This document shows, piece by piece, positions 1-5,473 of a DNA stretch of 6,707 nt. Source of the stretch: Flavobacteriales bacterium UBA2798 (GTDB lineage: Bacteria > Bacteroidota > Bacteroidia > Flavobacteriales_D > UBA2798). Every line of letters begins with the position of its first letter. Positions within the stretch are counted from its first letter, which is position 1. The notes under the pieces are model-generated. The model did no database searches, was not told where the DNA came from, and saw only the letters and a list, made by a program, of their open reading frames with translations. The DNA is taken from positions 154,976-161,682 of the forward strand of contig DEHO01000036.1 of the NCBI GenBank assembly GCA_002351955.1, read 5' to 3'. The position numbers were made by a program, and so were the translations under genes.

Positions 1-178
1 AGACATCGTCCTTGCGTTTGTTGATAGCCAGGCAAGGCTCGGCAACGCCCGGAGAATAGGCCAGGGAAAGATCCCGCTGAGAGGCATAAGGCTTTGTGGG
101 TATGACTTCAATTTTTCCCTTCCTTCCGGATGAGTGATAATCAAGCGCGTCTTGCTTTTTGAATTTTATTTGAGTCAT
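1..178 (-). CDS. maeB: NADP-dependent malic enzyme, N-terminal fragment (cut by window edge)
   Basis: Translating the minus strand from the ATG at 176-178 gives 59 open codons up to the window edge. The product begins MTQIKFKKQDALDYHSSGRK and continues through LAYSPGVAEPC (about residues 39-49). This is the conserved start of bacterial MaeB-type malic enzymes, which oxidatively decarboxylate malate to pyruvate with NADP in the cytoplasm. Tyr41 in the AYSPGVA motif is the likely catalytic tyrosine (family knowledge). Full-length MaeB is about 750 residues with a C-terminal phosphotransacetylase-like domain, so more than 90% of the gene lies outside the window. It is divergent from the sirtuin gene, with about 100 bases between the two starts. 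The start is supported because the family motif begins about 10 residues downstream. No Shine-Dalgarno sequence is visible. A malate-enzyme relative such as an NAD-type enzyme is possible, but the motif spacing fits MaeB. Confidence 0.88.
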   Translation of the reverse strand, partial: MTQIKFKKQDALDYHSSGRKGKIEVIPTKPYASQRDLSLAYSPGVAEPCLAINKRKDDV

Positions 179-280
179 GTAGGGTCAGAATAAGAAAGGT
201 AAAAGTAAAAAAAGGACTGAATTGAGACCCTCATTTGGTTGCGGACCTGTGGGAAAAAATGTAAATTGAGCCTCATTTCT
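179..280. other. Divergent intergenic region between maeB and sirtuin
   Basis: These 102 bases separate the two divergent start codons and should hold both promoters. I found no full TTG-N~20-TAnnTTTG match on either strand. The nearest partial matches are TACCTTTC (minus strand, 194-201) and TAAATTGA (plus strand, 262-269), both too weak to call. No hairpin or riboswitch-like structure was recognised. Confidence 0.5.
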
Positions 281-985
281 ATGAAGAAGAAAAAACTTGT
301 TGTTTTTTCAGGCGCCGGGATCAGCGCTGAAAGCGGTTTACGAACGTTCAGGGATTCTGATGGTTTGTGGGAGGAGTACAACGTGATGGACGTTGCTACA
401 CCTGAAGCATGGGTTAAGGATCAGGAGCTTGTGCTTGAGTTTTACAACAAAAGGAGGGCTCAAATTCTGGAGGCAAAACCTAATCTTGCCCATATCTCTT
501 TGGTTGAATTGGAAAAGGCTTATGATGTTACCGTAATTACACAAAATATAGACGACCTTCATGAACGTGCAGGGTCAAGACATGTGGTTCATTTACACGG
601 TAATATCCGTTATGCAAGAAGTACAAACCCAAAGGACCAGCATTTGTACCCCATATCAGGCGATAATCTGAATTTTGGAGATAAATGTCCTGCAGGATTC
701 CAATTGCGTCCGCACGTAGTTTGGTTTGGCGAAGAAGTTCCTTTGTTACCTGTTGCTCAAAAAATTGTTGAAGGTGCCGATGTGCTAATTATTACCGGTA
801 CATCACTTACAGTTTATCCTGCTGCAAACCTTGTTCGTTATGCCGGATTCAGGTGTAAAAAATTTCTGGTAGATCCGCATACCATTCATCTTAATGATAT
901 TGATGGTTTGGAGATCATAAAAGAAAAAGCCAGTTCGGGAATCCCCAAACTGGCTCAGCAATTATTATTAGAACCGGTAGGCTAG
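281..985 (+). CDS. cobB: CobB-type sirtuin, NAD-dependent lysine deacylase (zinc-ligand-poor form)
   Basis: This 234-residue protein has the whole catalytic core of a class III (SIRT5/CobB-like) sirtuin and little else. It removes acyl groups from lysine using NAD, in the cytoplasm. Visible motifs are GAGISAESGL (11-20) with TFRDSDGLW (22-30) for NAD binding, TQNIDDLHERAG (87-98), catalytic His106 in HLHGN, RPHVVWFGE (143-151) and TGTSLTVYPAANL (172-184). Tyr55 and Arg58 in FYNKRR match the residues that give SIRT5 and E. coli CobB their preference for succinyl, malonyl and other acidic acyl groups. The zinc-binding module between residues 107 and 143 keeps only one cysteine (Cys136) instead of the usual four. 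An in-frame TTG at 239 would add 14 residues unlike sirtuins, so the ATG at 281 is preferred; no Shine-Dalgarno sequence decides it. The gene ends in a 4-base tail-to-tail overlap with the next gene. Confidence 0.92.
   Translation: MKKKKLVVFSGAGISAESGLRTFRDSDGLWEEYNVMDVATPEAWVKDQELVLEFYNKRRAQILEAKPNLAHISLVELEKAYDVTVITQNIDDLHERAGSRHVVHLHGNIRYARSTNPKDQHLYPISGDNLNFGDKCPAGFQLRPHVVWFGEEVPLLPVAQKIVEGADVLIITGTSLTVYPAANLVRYAGFRCKKFLVDPHTIHLNDIDGLEIIKEKASSGIPKLAQQLLLEPVG
921..954 (-). terminator. Intrinsic terminator of the small T9SS gene, embedded in sirtuin codons
   Basis: Read on the minus strand, an 11-base stem GCCAGTTTGGG / CCCGAACTGGC closes a GATT loop. It has a single G·U wobble and is followed at once by TTTTTCTT. 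It begins about 28 bases past the stop codon of the minus-strand gene 982-1746. On the plus strand the wobble becomes a C·A mismatch and no T-run follows (the next bases are TCAGCAATTATT), so it should act only on minus-strand transcripts. It lies within sirtuin codons 217-225. Position, GC-rich stem and U-tract all fit; activity is inferred. Confidence 0.75.
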
Positions 986-1746
986 TGCGTTACTACTAAT
1001 CTTTTGGTTGATACCGCTTCACCATTTCGCATTACGGTTACAAAGTAAATACCCGAAGCATATTCATTGAGATCCAGACGAACGGTACCTTCTGTACCAA
1101 TAAGCTGCATCACTTTACGACGGTTTCCAATCATATCGCTAACTACCAATTGTTGTTCGCCTGCAGCATTATTAAACTGGTACTGGATATTGGCAACCTG
1201 GTTAGCAGGATTTGGAAACAAATTCAGTGATTTTACAGCGAAAAGTTCATTTACGCTATTTGCAGCAGAAATATTTACGGCAACAAAAACCTCAACAGAG
1301 TCGTTCGGGTTTGCACCATCAAAAGCTACATAGCGGTAGAGCGAATTTCCAGCGTTTCCATTGGGCTTGTGATAAACAATCAACTGATAAGGAGCATAAG
1401 CACTCCCTGAAGCAGTTACGTAATCATTCCATGCAAGATGTCCTACGTAGGGAAACTGTGGATACGCACCGGCTGTCATTGGAGCGTAACAAACAGTCCA
1501 GCAAAAATAATTAGTGGTAGCTGGAGTGACAGAAACCTCGTAACGCTTAATTTTTATGTTTTTACTGGTTCCGCTATTGTTCATTAGCTTGATGTAGTCG
1601 GTAAGCTCATATTCAGAATCATCACCGGTAAGTGTTACTGTTTGACCGGATAAATTATTTCCGCTTTGGTCGTGAAACTGAAATGACTGTGCATTCACAG
1701 CTAAAAAGCCGAAAGCAAATAAAAGAGCGAGTAATTGTCTTTTCAT
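982..1746 (-). CDS. Small secreted protein with C-terminal type IX secretion sorting domain
   Basis: This 254-residue protein starts with a clear signal peptide (MKRQLLALLF, hydrophobic core to VNAQ, cleavage near residue 20). A mid-region of about 140 residues of unknown function follows. A T9SS type A sorting domain covers about 173-254: LNLFPNPAN (174-182), ASGIYFVTV (230-238) and the tail STKRLVVTH. Such proteins cross the outer membrane through the T9SS, and the sorting domain is usually removed as the protein is released or attached to surface lipid (family knowledge). The mid-region has a compact FCWTVCYAP motif with Cys82 and Cys86, and later a glycine-rich turn followed by an NPNDSVEV strand, which suggests a beta-sandwich. 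No enzyme motif was recognised. The ATG at 1746 directly precedes the signal peptide. The gene is convergent with the sirtuin and divergent from the Omp28-like gene. Confidence 0.85.
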   Translation of the reverse strand: MKRQLLALLFAFGFLAVNAQSFQFHDQSGNNLSGQTVTLTGDDSEYELTDYIKLMNNSGTSKNIKIKRYEVSVTPATTNYFCWTVCYAPMTAGAYPQFPYVGHLAWNDYVTASGSAYAPYQLIVYHKPNGNAGNSLYRYVAFDGANPNDSVEVFVAVNISAANSVNELFAVKSLNLFPNPANQVANIQYQFNNAAGEQQLVVSDMIGNRRKVMQLIGTEGTVRLDLNEYASGIYFVTVMRNGEAVSTKRLVVTH

Positions 1747-1768
1747 AGGATGAGATATTAATGATGTT

Positions 1769-1776
1769 CAAATTTA
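1769..1776 (-). promoter_or_regulatory. Bacteroidota -7 element for the small T9SS gene
   Basis: The minus strand reads TAAATTTG, an exact match to the Bacteroidota -7 consensus TAnnTTTG, 22 bases upstream of the ATG at 1746. Transcription would start around 1762, giving a short leader. A TTTG lies upstream, but only 13 bases away instead of about 20, so the -33 half is poor. Confidence 0.5.
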
Positions 1777-2007
1777 AGGACTTCCGGCTCAAATCCCACT
1801 ATGTTTTAAAAATAGCCTAAATGGAATTAGAACAAGAATGATGACAAATCCCGATTGGTTTGAATCCGCACTATTCTACGGATAATCAGGGGTAAAGGTT
1901 TTATATCTCTGAGGTTTCGGTTGCAAAAATGCGGCATACGGTGTCTTTGGTTGACAAATCATTAACTTAGGATTCAAAGAATAAATCTAAAAAACACCAG
2001 GACTAAC

Positions 2008-2038
2008 TTGTTTTCCAGTTCAGGATGATAGATTTTTG
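2008..2038 (+). promoter_or_regulatory. Candidate Bacteroidota promoter for the Omp28-like gene
   Basis: TTG at 2008-2010, a 20-base spacer, then GATTTTTG at 2031-2038. This is one mismatch from TAnnTTTG with consensus spacing. Transcription would start near 2045, leaving a leader of about 35 bases before the ATG at 2080. It would exclude the in-frame ATG at 2041 as the start, which agrees with the signal peptide position. Confidence 0.5.
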
Positions 2039-2079
2039 GAATGCAAATAATGAATACAACCATCAAAAAAACAAACCTT

Positions 2080-4014
2080 ATGAAGAAACTCTTACTTTCC
2101 GTAGCAGCGGTAATTGGAGCATTCCCAGTAATGGCACAAACTGTCATTTTCTCGGAAAATTTCCAATCCGTAACTACTCCTGCAATGCCTGCAGGATGGA
2201 TCATGACCAATGTTGATGGTCTTACCCCCGCCACGAATGTTAACTGGTGTACCAACGCTTGGGTTACCCGTGCAGATTTCGCCAGTGCCAGCAATACAGT
2301 TGCTGCTTCTATTTCATGGTATACTCCAGCCGGCGTTTCCAACGACTGGATGGCGACACCACAAATCACACTCCCTTCAGGTACCGGCCTAACACTCCGC
2401 TGGAGATCTATGGCTCAGGATCCAAGTTATCCTGATGGTTACCGTGTATATGTTACTACCGCCTCAGGTGGAGCTCCTGCTGATTTCACAGGTGGAAGTG
2501 GTGCACAGCTTTTAAATATTCCTGCTGATGCAACTACATGGACATGGCGTCAGATTAACCTTGATGCATATGCCGGTCAAACCATTCGTTTGGGATTCCA
2601 GAACTACTCAAACGATATGTTTGTATTGATGCTTGATGATATTCAGGTTCTGCAATTGAATCCTAATGATGCATCAGTTACTTCAATTACAACTAATCCT
2701 TTCGTTGTAGGTCCCGCAAACGTTAACATCACCGGTGCTATTTATAATGCCGGCGCTACCCCAATTACTGCTGTAACTCTTAAGTGGTCTGATGGAACAA
2801 CTACGCATAACCAGAACTTAACTGGTTTAAATATCGCATCAGGAGCGTCCTATAATTACTCACATTCTGCGAGCCTGGCTGTTGCAGCAGGAACAAATTA
2901 TAACATCAAAGTTTGGACTGAACTTGCTGGAGATCCAAATACAGCAAATGATACAGCATATGCAACAATCTACGGATTAAATTTCTTACCTACCAAGCGT
3001 GTTCTTGGTGAAGAAGGAACCGGTACATGGTGCGGATGGTGTCCACGCGGTCACGTTTTCATGGCGCAAATGGAGCAAAACTATCCTAATACTTGGGTTG
3101 GAGTTGCAGTACATAACAGCGATCCAATGACAGTAACTGCTTACGATGCCGCAATTGGTGGTTTAATTGGTGGATATCCTTCCGGTGTTGTTGATCGTGA
3201 TGCACTTGATATTGATCCTAGCCAATTCCCTGCTACTTACAATCAAATGATCACTAAAGTTCCACCAGCTAATATTTCGGTATCCAATACCTGGAATGCC
3301 GGATCACGTGCAATGACGGTAACTGTAAATGCAAACTGGGCAGGTTCATTCAATAACCTTAACTTCCGTTTAGGTGCAATTTTGATTGAGAACAATGTAA
3401 CAGGAACAACATCCGGTTACAATCAGACAAACTATTACAGCTCAACCTCCCAAAACATTGCTCTTACCGGGGCTGGACACAACTGGCAGACTTCCCCTAA
3501 TCCTATTCCTGCTGCTCAAATGGAATACGATCATGTTGGTCGTGCTTTGTTAGGTGGATTTGCAGGTCAAACTGGTTCAGTGCCAACGTCTGTAACAGCA
3601 GGAAGCAACACAAACTATACCTTTAACCATACTCTTCCTGCAGGTCAGGATGAAAATGATATTGAGATTATTGGCGTGTTGATTGATAATGCAACAGGTA
3701 AAATCCTTAACGCTGCTAAAGCACACATGACTGTTGGAATTGAAGAAGACGGAGTTGATAATTTCGACTTTTCAATCTTCCCGAACCCTGCAAACGACAT
3801 GACTACTGTTAAGTTGAACATTCAGGAAGCCGGAGAGGTGAGTATTTCCATCATCAGCATCACAGGTGCAATTGTTTCAAGCTTTAACTATGGAACATTG
3901 GTTGGAGAAAACAATTTTGTAATCGATGCGAACCGTCTTGAGTCAGGGATCTATTTCGTCAACGTAAACGTTGGTGGAAACATGATCACACGCAAAGTGG
4001 TTGTTACACACTAA
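2080..4014 (+). CDS. Multidomain T9SS-secreted protein: adhesin-like, CARDB-like and Omp28/thioredoxin-like modules
   Basis: From the ATG at 2080 the protein has 644 residues. Residues 1-20 are a signal peptide (MKKLLLSVAAVIGAFPVMAQ). About 21-195 resemble a cleaved-adhesin/choice-of-anchor-J jelly roll (FSENFQS start, SNDWMATPQI, end MLDDIQVLQ). About 198-300 look like a CARDB-type beta-sandwich (NDASVTSI, ITGAIYNAG, DPNTANDTAYATI). About 305-550 match the Omp28-related outer-membrane family: a thioredoxin-like fold with TWCGWCPRG, carrying Cys318 and Cys321, followed by a beta domain. About 562-644 are a T9SS type A sorting domain (FSIFPNPAND, ESGIYFVNV, tail TRKVVVTH). The only other cysteine is Cys57. 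The protein is expected on the cell surface or released, with possible disulfide exchange at CGWC (inference). An ATG at 2041 would add 13 polar residues before the signal peptide and is rejected. A strong terminator follows. Confidence 0.87.
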   Translation: MKKLLLSVAAVIGAFPVMAQTVIFSENFQSVTTPAMPAGWIMTNVDGLTPATNVNWCTNAWVTRADFASASNTVAASISWYTPAGVSNDWMATPQITLPSGTGLTLRWRSMAQDPSYPDGYRVYVTTASGGAPADFTGGSGAQLLNIPADATTWTWRQINLDAYAGQTIRLGFQNYSNDMFVLMLDDIQVLQLNPNDASVTSITTNPFVVGPANVNITGAIYNAGATPITAVTLKWSDGTTTHNQNLTGLNIASGASYNYSHSASLAVAAGTNYNIKVWTELAGDPNTANDTAYATIYGLNFLPTKRVLGEEGTGTWCGWCPRGHVFMAQMEQNYPNTWVGVAVHNSDPMTVTAYDAAIGGLIGGYPSGVVDRDALDIDPSQFPATYNQMITKVPPANISVSNTWNAGSRAMTVTVNANWAGSFNNLNFRLGAILIENNVTGTTSGYNQTNYYSSTSQNIALTGAGHNWQTSPNPIPAAQMEYDHVGRALLGGFAGQTGSVPTSVTAGSNTNYTFNHTLPAGQDENDIEIIGVLIDNATGKILNAAKAHMTVGIEEDGVDNFDFSIFPNPANDMTTVKLNIQEAGEVSISIISITGAIVSSFNYGTLVGENNFVIDANRLESGIYFVNVNVGGNMITRKVVVTH

Positions 4015-4034
4015 TTACACTATGAGTTGAATAT

Positions 4035-4071
4035 AATAGTCCCTGGCAGAAATGTCAGGGACTATTTTTTT
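4035..4071 (+). terminator. Intrinsic terminator after the Omp28-like gene
   Basis: A 14-base stem, AATAGTCCCTGGCA (4035-4048) with TGTCAGGGACTATT (4053-4066), has one G·U wobble and closes a GAAA (GNRA-type) tetraloop. A run of seven T begins at 4065. It starts 21 bases after the stop codon, so it should end the Omp28-like transcript before the next gene. Because the stem starts with AATA and ends with TATT, it could also act on the minus strand, but no minus-strand gene ends here. Confidence 0.9.
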
Positions 4072-4072
4072 G

Positions 4073-4080
4073 TAACTTTA
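4073..4080 (+). promoter_or_regulatory. Possible -7 element abutting the terminator and start codon
   Basis: TAACTTTA matches TAnnTTTG except for the last base and lies between the terminator T-run (ends 4071) and the ATG at 4085. If it is used, transcription would begin at or next to the ATG, making a leaderless or nearly leaderless mRNA. No TTG sits at the right -33 distance, since that position falls in the terminator stem. Confidence 0.35.
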
Positions 4081-4084
4081 TCTC

Positions 4085-4786
4085 ATGCGTATTTCCCTGA
4101 CAATTTTTGGTTGTTTGTTTATTCCCTTATTCGGAATTACTCAGGTATTTTCAGTTGATACAACCTATAAACCTATAGTAAAAACCACAGCATCAATTAC
4201 TCCTCCTCATGAGCATTTTCAATTATTCAACCATACAGGCGATTCTCTGAATATGCGTTGGAGGATTGATCCGGCGGATACTTATTATCCATCGCAATGG
4301 TCAATAGCAATTCAGGACAACATAACGTATCATAATCCTGCGCCCGACAGCTCTGATTTTATCCTTCCTCCAATTGCGGGAACTATGGATAAGATCATCA
4401 TCAATATTTTTCATAATGCCTATCCCGGTTTTGGAGAAGTCCATATTGATTTGTTTACTACAGACTATCCGGCCGACACCATCAGGATTATCTTTGATAT
4501 CCGTATCATGCAAGCTTTAGGAACAGATGAAAGCTATTTAGTAATGCTGAAAACATGGCCTAACCCTTCAGCAGGGAGTTTTGAAGTTAGTTTCCCTAGT
4601 CTATTAGATGCAGAAGCAGAATATTCAATTATCGGTGTTGATGGCAGGCAAGTGGTTAGAGGGGTTATTCTACCTGGAATACAGAGTCAGGATTTTAATC
4701 TTACCGGGCTGGCAAAGGGTTCTTATTATTTGAAGATAAGCACGAAGGATGTTGTTTATCAGTCTGTTTGTTTAGTAGTGGAGTGA
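4085..4786 (+). CDS. Small secreted protein with C-terminal type IX secretion sorting domain
   Basis: This 233-residue protein has an N-terminal signal peptide (MRISLTIFGCLFIPLFGITQ, cleavage near residues 20-23). A beta-rich region spans about 24-142, and a T9SS type A sorting domain spans about 155-233: TWPNPSAGSFEV (157-168), a LAKGSYYLKI strand (209-218) and the tail CLVVE. The central NHTGDSLNMRWRID (49-62), QWSIAIQDN (71-79) and the GFGEV/DTIRIIFDIRI strands resemble a domain common in short T9SS cargo, in which the WS...CDN..C segment normally holds a cysteine pair. Here those positions are not cysteine. The general plan is like the 254-residue protein on the other side of the Omp28-like gene, but identity is low. 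Function is unknown; it is probably a surface or released binding protein. The ATG is fixed by the signal peptide and lies only 13 bases after the preceding terminator, so it needs its own promoter. Confidence 0.82.
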   Translation: MRISLTIFGCLFIPLFGITQVFSVDTTYKPIVKTTASITPPHEHFQLFNHTGDSLNMRWRIDPADTYYPSQWSIAIQDNITYHNPAPDSSDFILPPIAGTMDKIIINIFHNAYPGFGEVHIDLFTTDYPADTIRIIFDIRIMQALGTDESYLVMLKTWPNPSAGSFEVSFPSLLDAEAEYSIIGVDGRQVVRGVILPGIQSQDFNLTGLAKGSYYLKISTKDVVYQSVCLVVE

Positions 4787-4926
4787 GGGGATCCCTTGAG
4801 AGCCGTTTAAATGAAGTCTTAGCAATCCCACAATTATTTACGCAATTGCTTTATTAAGACATGGATTGTAATTACTTTTATTGTGTTGTGGTCTGAATTT
4901 TGATTCCACTATGAAAAACAAGAATC
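4787..4926 (+). other. Spacer upstream of the TlpA-like gene, probable promoter region
   Basis: These 140 bases hold the inverted repeat listed separately and weak -7-like matches: GAATTTTG at 4895-4902 (one mismatch to TAnnTTTG, about 24 bases before the ATG) and TACTTTTA at 4873-4880. Neither has a TTG at the usual distance. There is no clear T-rich intrinsic terminator for the upstream gene, so read-through into the TlpA-like gene is possible. Confidence 0.4.
4816..4860. repeat. Imperfect inverted repeat in the spacer
   Basis: GTCTTAGCAAT (4816-4826) pairs with ATTGCT (4845-4850) and TAAGAC (4855-4860), leaving a 4-base TTAT bulge on the right arm. An alternative inner hairpin pairs CAATT (4831-4835) with AATTG (4844-4848) and would compete with the outer stem. 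No T-run follows, so it is not a standard terminator. It may be a weak terminator, an mRNA-end stabiliser, a protein site, or chance. Confidence 0.4.
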
Positions 4927-5448
4927 ATGAAAAGAATTATCCTTTTTTCTTCTGCAATTTTGATGTTTGCTTTCAGCGCGACAAAAATTGATCCTTCCTC
5001 GGTTGATGGAAATAAAAGAAAAGTACCGGCTGTAAAAGTGAAGACGCTTGATGGCGGCACATTTAACATGGCTGATGTTGCCAATGGTGGAAAACCCATC
5101 GTAATCAGTTTTTGGGCTACCTGGTGTTCTCCTTGTAAAAAGGAATTGGAAAACATGGCTGAGGTTTACGAAGATTGGCAGAAAGAAACCGGAGTAAAAA
5201 TCATTGCTATTTCGATTGACGACGCGCGAAACGCATCAAAGGTAAAACCGTATATCGTTTCAAAAGGATTACCTTACGATGTTTACATTGATGAAAACCA
5301 GGATTTCAAACGCGCAATGAACGTAAACAACGTTCCCCATACCTTTCTTGTAGATGGGGAGGGACATATCATTTGGGATCATAACAACTATTCTGAAGGG
5401 GATGAGGAACATCTTTATGAAGAAATCAAAAAAATAGCTGGTAAATAA
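4927..5448 (+). CDS. Periplasmic TlpA-like thioredoxin (thiol-disulfide oxidoreductase)
   Basis: This 173-residue protein has a signal sequence (MKRIILFSSAILMFAFSA, residues 1-18, no lipobox cysteine) and so is likely exported to the periplasm. The rest is a single TlpA/ResA/AhpC-TSA-like thioredoxin fold: VKVKTLDGGTFNM (37-48), the active site SFWATWCSPCKKE (61-73) with Cys67 and Cys70, the IIAISIDD strand (92-99), and the cis-proline loop NNVPHTFLVDGEG (134-146) with Pro137. Proteins of this family reduce disulfides in exported proteins or support cytochrome c maturation; the substrate cannot be read from sequence. The length is normal for one domain. The ATG at 4927 starts the signal peptide, whereas the ATG at 4911 is out of frame. 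The DUF6029 gene starts 25 bases after its stop, so the two are probably one operon. Confidence 0.9.
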   Translation: MKRIILFSSAILMFAFSATKIDPSSVDGNKRKVPAVKVKTLDGGTFNMADVANGGKPIVISFWATWCSPCKKELENMAEVYEDWQKETGVKIIAISIDDARNASKVKPYIVSKGLPYDVYIDENQDFKRAMNVNNVPHTFLVDGEGHIIWDHNNYSEGDEEHLYEEIKKIAGK

Positions 5449-5473
5449 TTCCTCTTTTCTGACATCACTCCAA

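Larger units (their letters stand above)
1747..2079. other. 333-base divergent promoter region between two T9SS cargo genes
   Basis: No convincing gene lies here. It holds a -7-like element for the minus-strand gene (1769-1776) and two plausible promoters for the plus-strand gene. The closer is TTG 2008-2010 with GATTTTTG 2031-2038. A second is TTG 1921-1923, an 18-base spacer, and TGTCTTTG 1942-1949. A 9-base inverted repeat, TTTGAATCC (1859-1867) and GGATTCAAA (1970-1978), is about 100 bases apart and may be chance. No stable hairpin or riboswitch was recognised. Confidence 0.6.

Noticed and set aside
239..280. In-frame TTG extension of the sirtuin by 14 residues
   Set aside because: The added residues do not resemble the family, while the ATG at 281 starts two to ten residues before the NAD-binding motif as in other CobB proteins.
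281..985. Sirtuin as part of an anti-phage SIR2 defence system
   Set aside because: It is a single-domain CobB enzyme beside malic enzyme and secreted-protein genes. There is no Argonaute, HerA, TIR or ThsA-like partner and no extra sensor domain.
1838..1885. Short ORF of 15 codons (MMTNPDWFESALFYG) in the divergent intergenic region
   Set aside because: It is too short and has no ribosome binding site or promoter; its likeness to methyltransferase starts is probably chance.
1859..1978. 9-base inverted repeat TTTGAATCC / GGATTCAAA as a regulator site
   Set aside because: The arms are about 100 bases apart and AT-rich, so chance is a good explanation without conservation data.
2041..2079. 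In-frame ATG codons at 2041 and 2050 as starts of the Omp28-like gene
   Set aside because: They would put 10-13 polar residues before a clean signal peptide that begins at 2080, and the candidate promoter would start transcription after 2041.
1974..2369. Minus-strand ORF across the start of the Omp28-like gene
   Set aside because: It is a shadow of the real plus-strand gene, covers the promoter region and has no family motif. The same applies to the other long antisense frames at 338-562, 4301-4513, 4878-5156, 5726-5947 and 6378-6563.
4788..4795. GGGATCCC palindrome just after the stop of the 233-residue gene
   Set aside because: It has no loop and no T-run, so it cannot form a terminator hairpin; an 8-base palindrome is expected by chance now and then.
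4911..4991. ATG at 4911 ahead of the TlpA-like gene
   Set aside because: It is out of frame, ends after 26 codons and encodes nothing recognisable; the ATG at 4927 starts the signal peptide.
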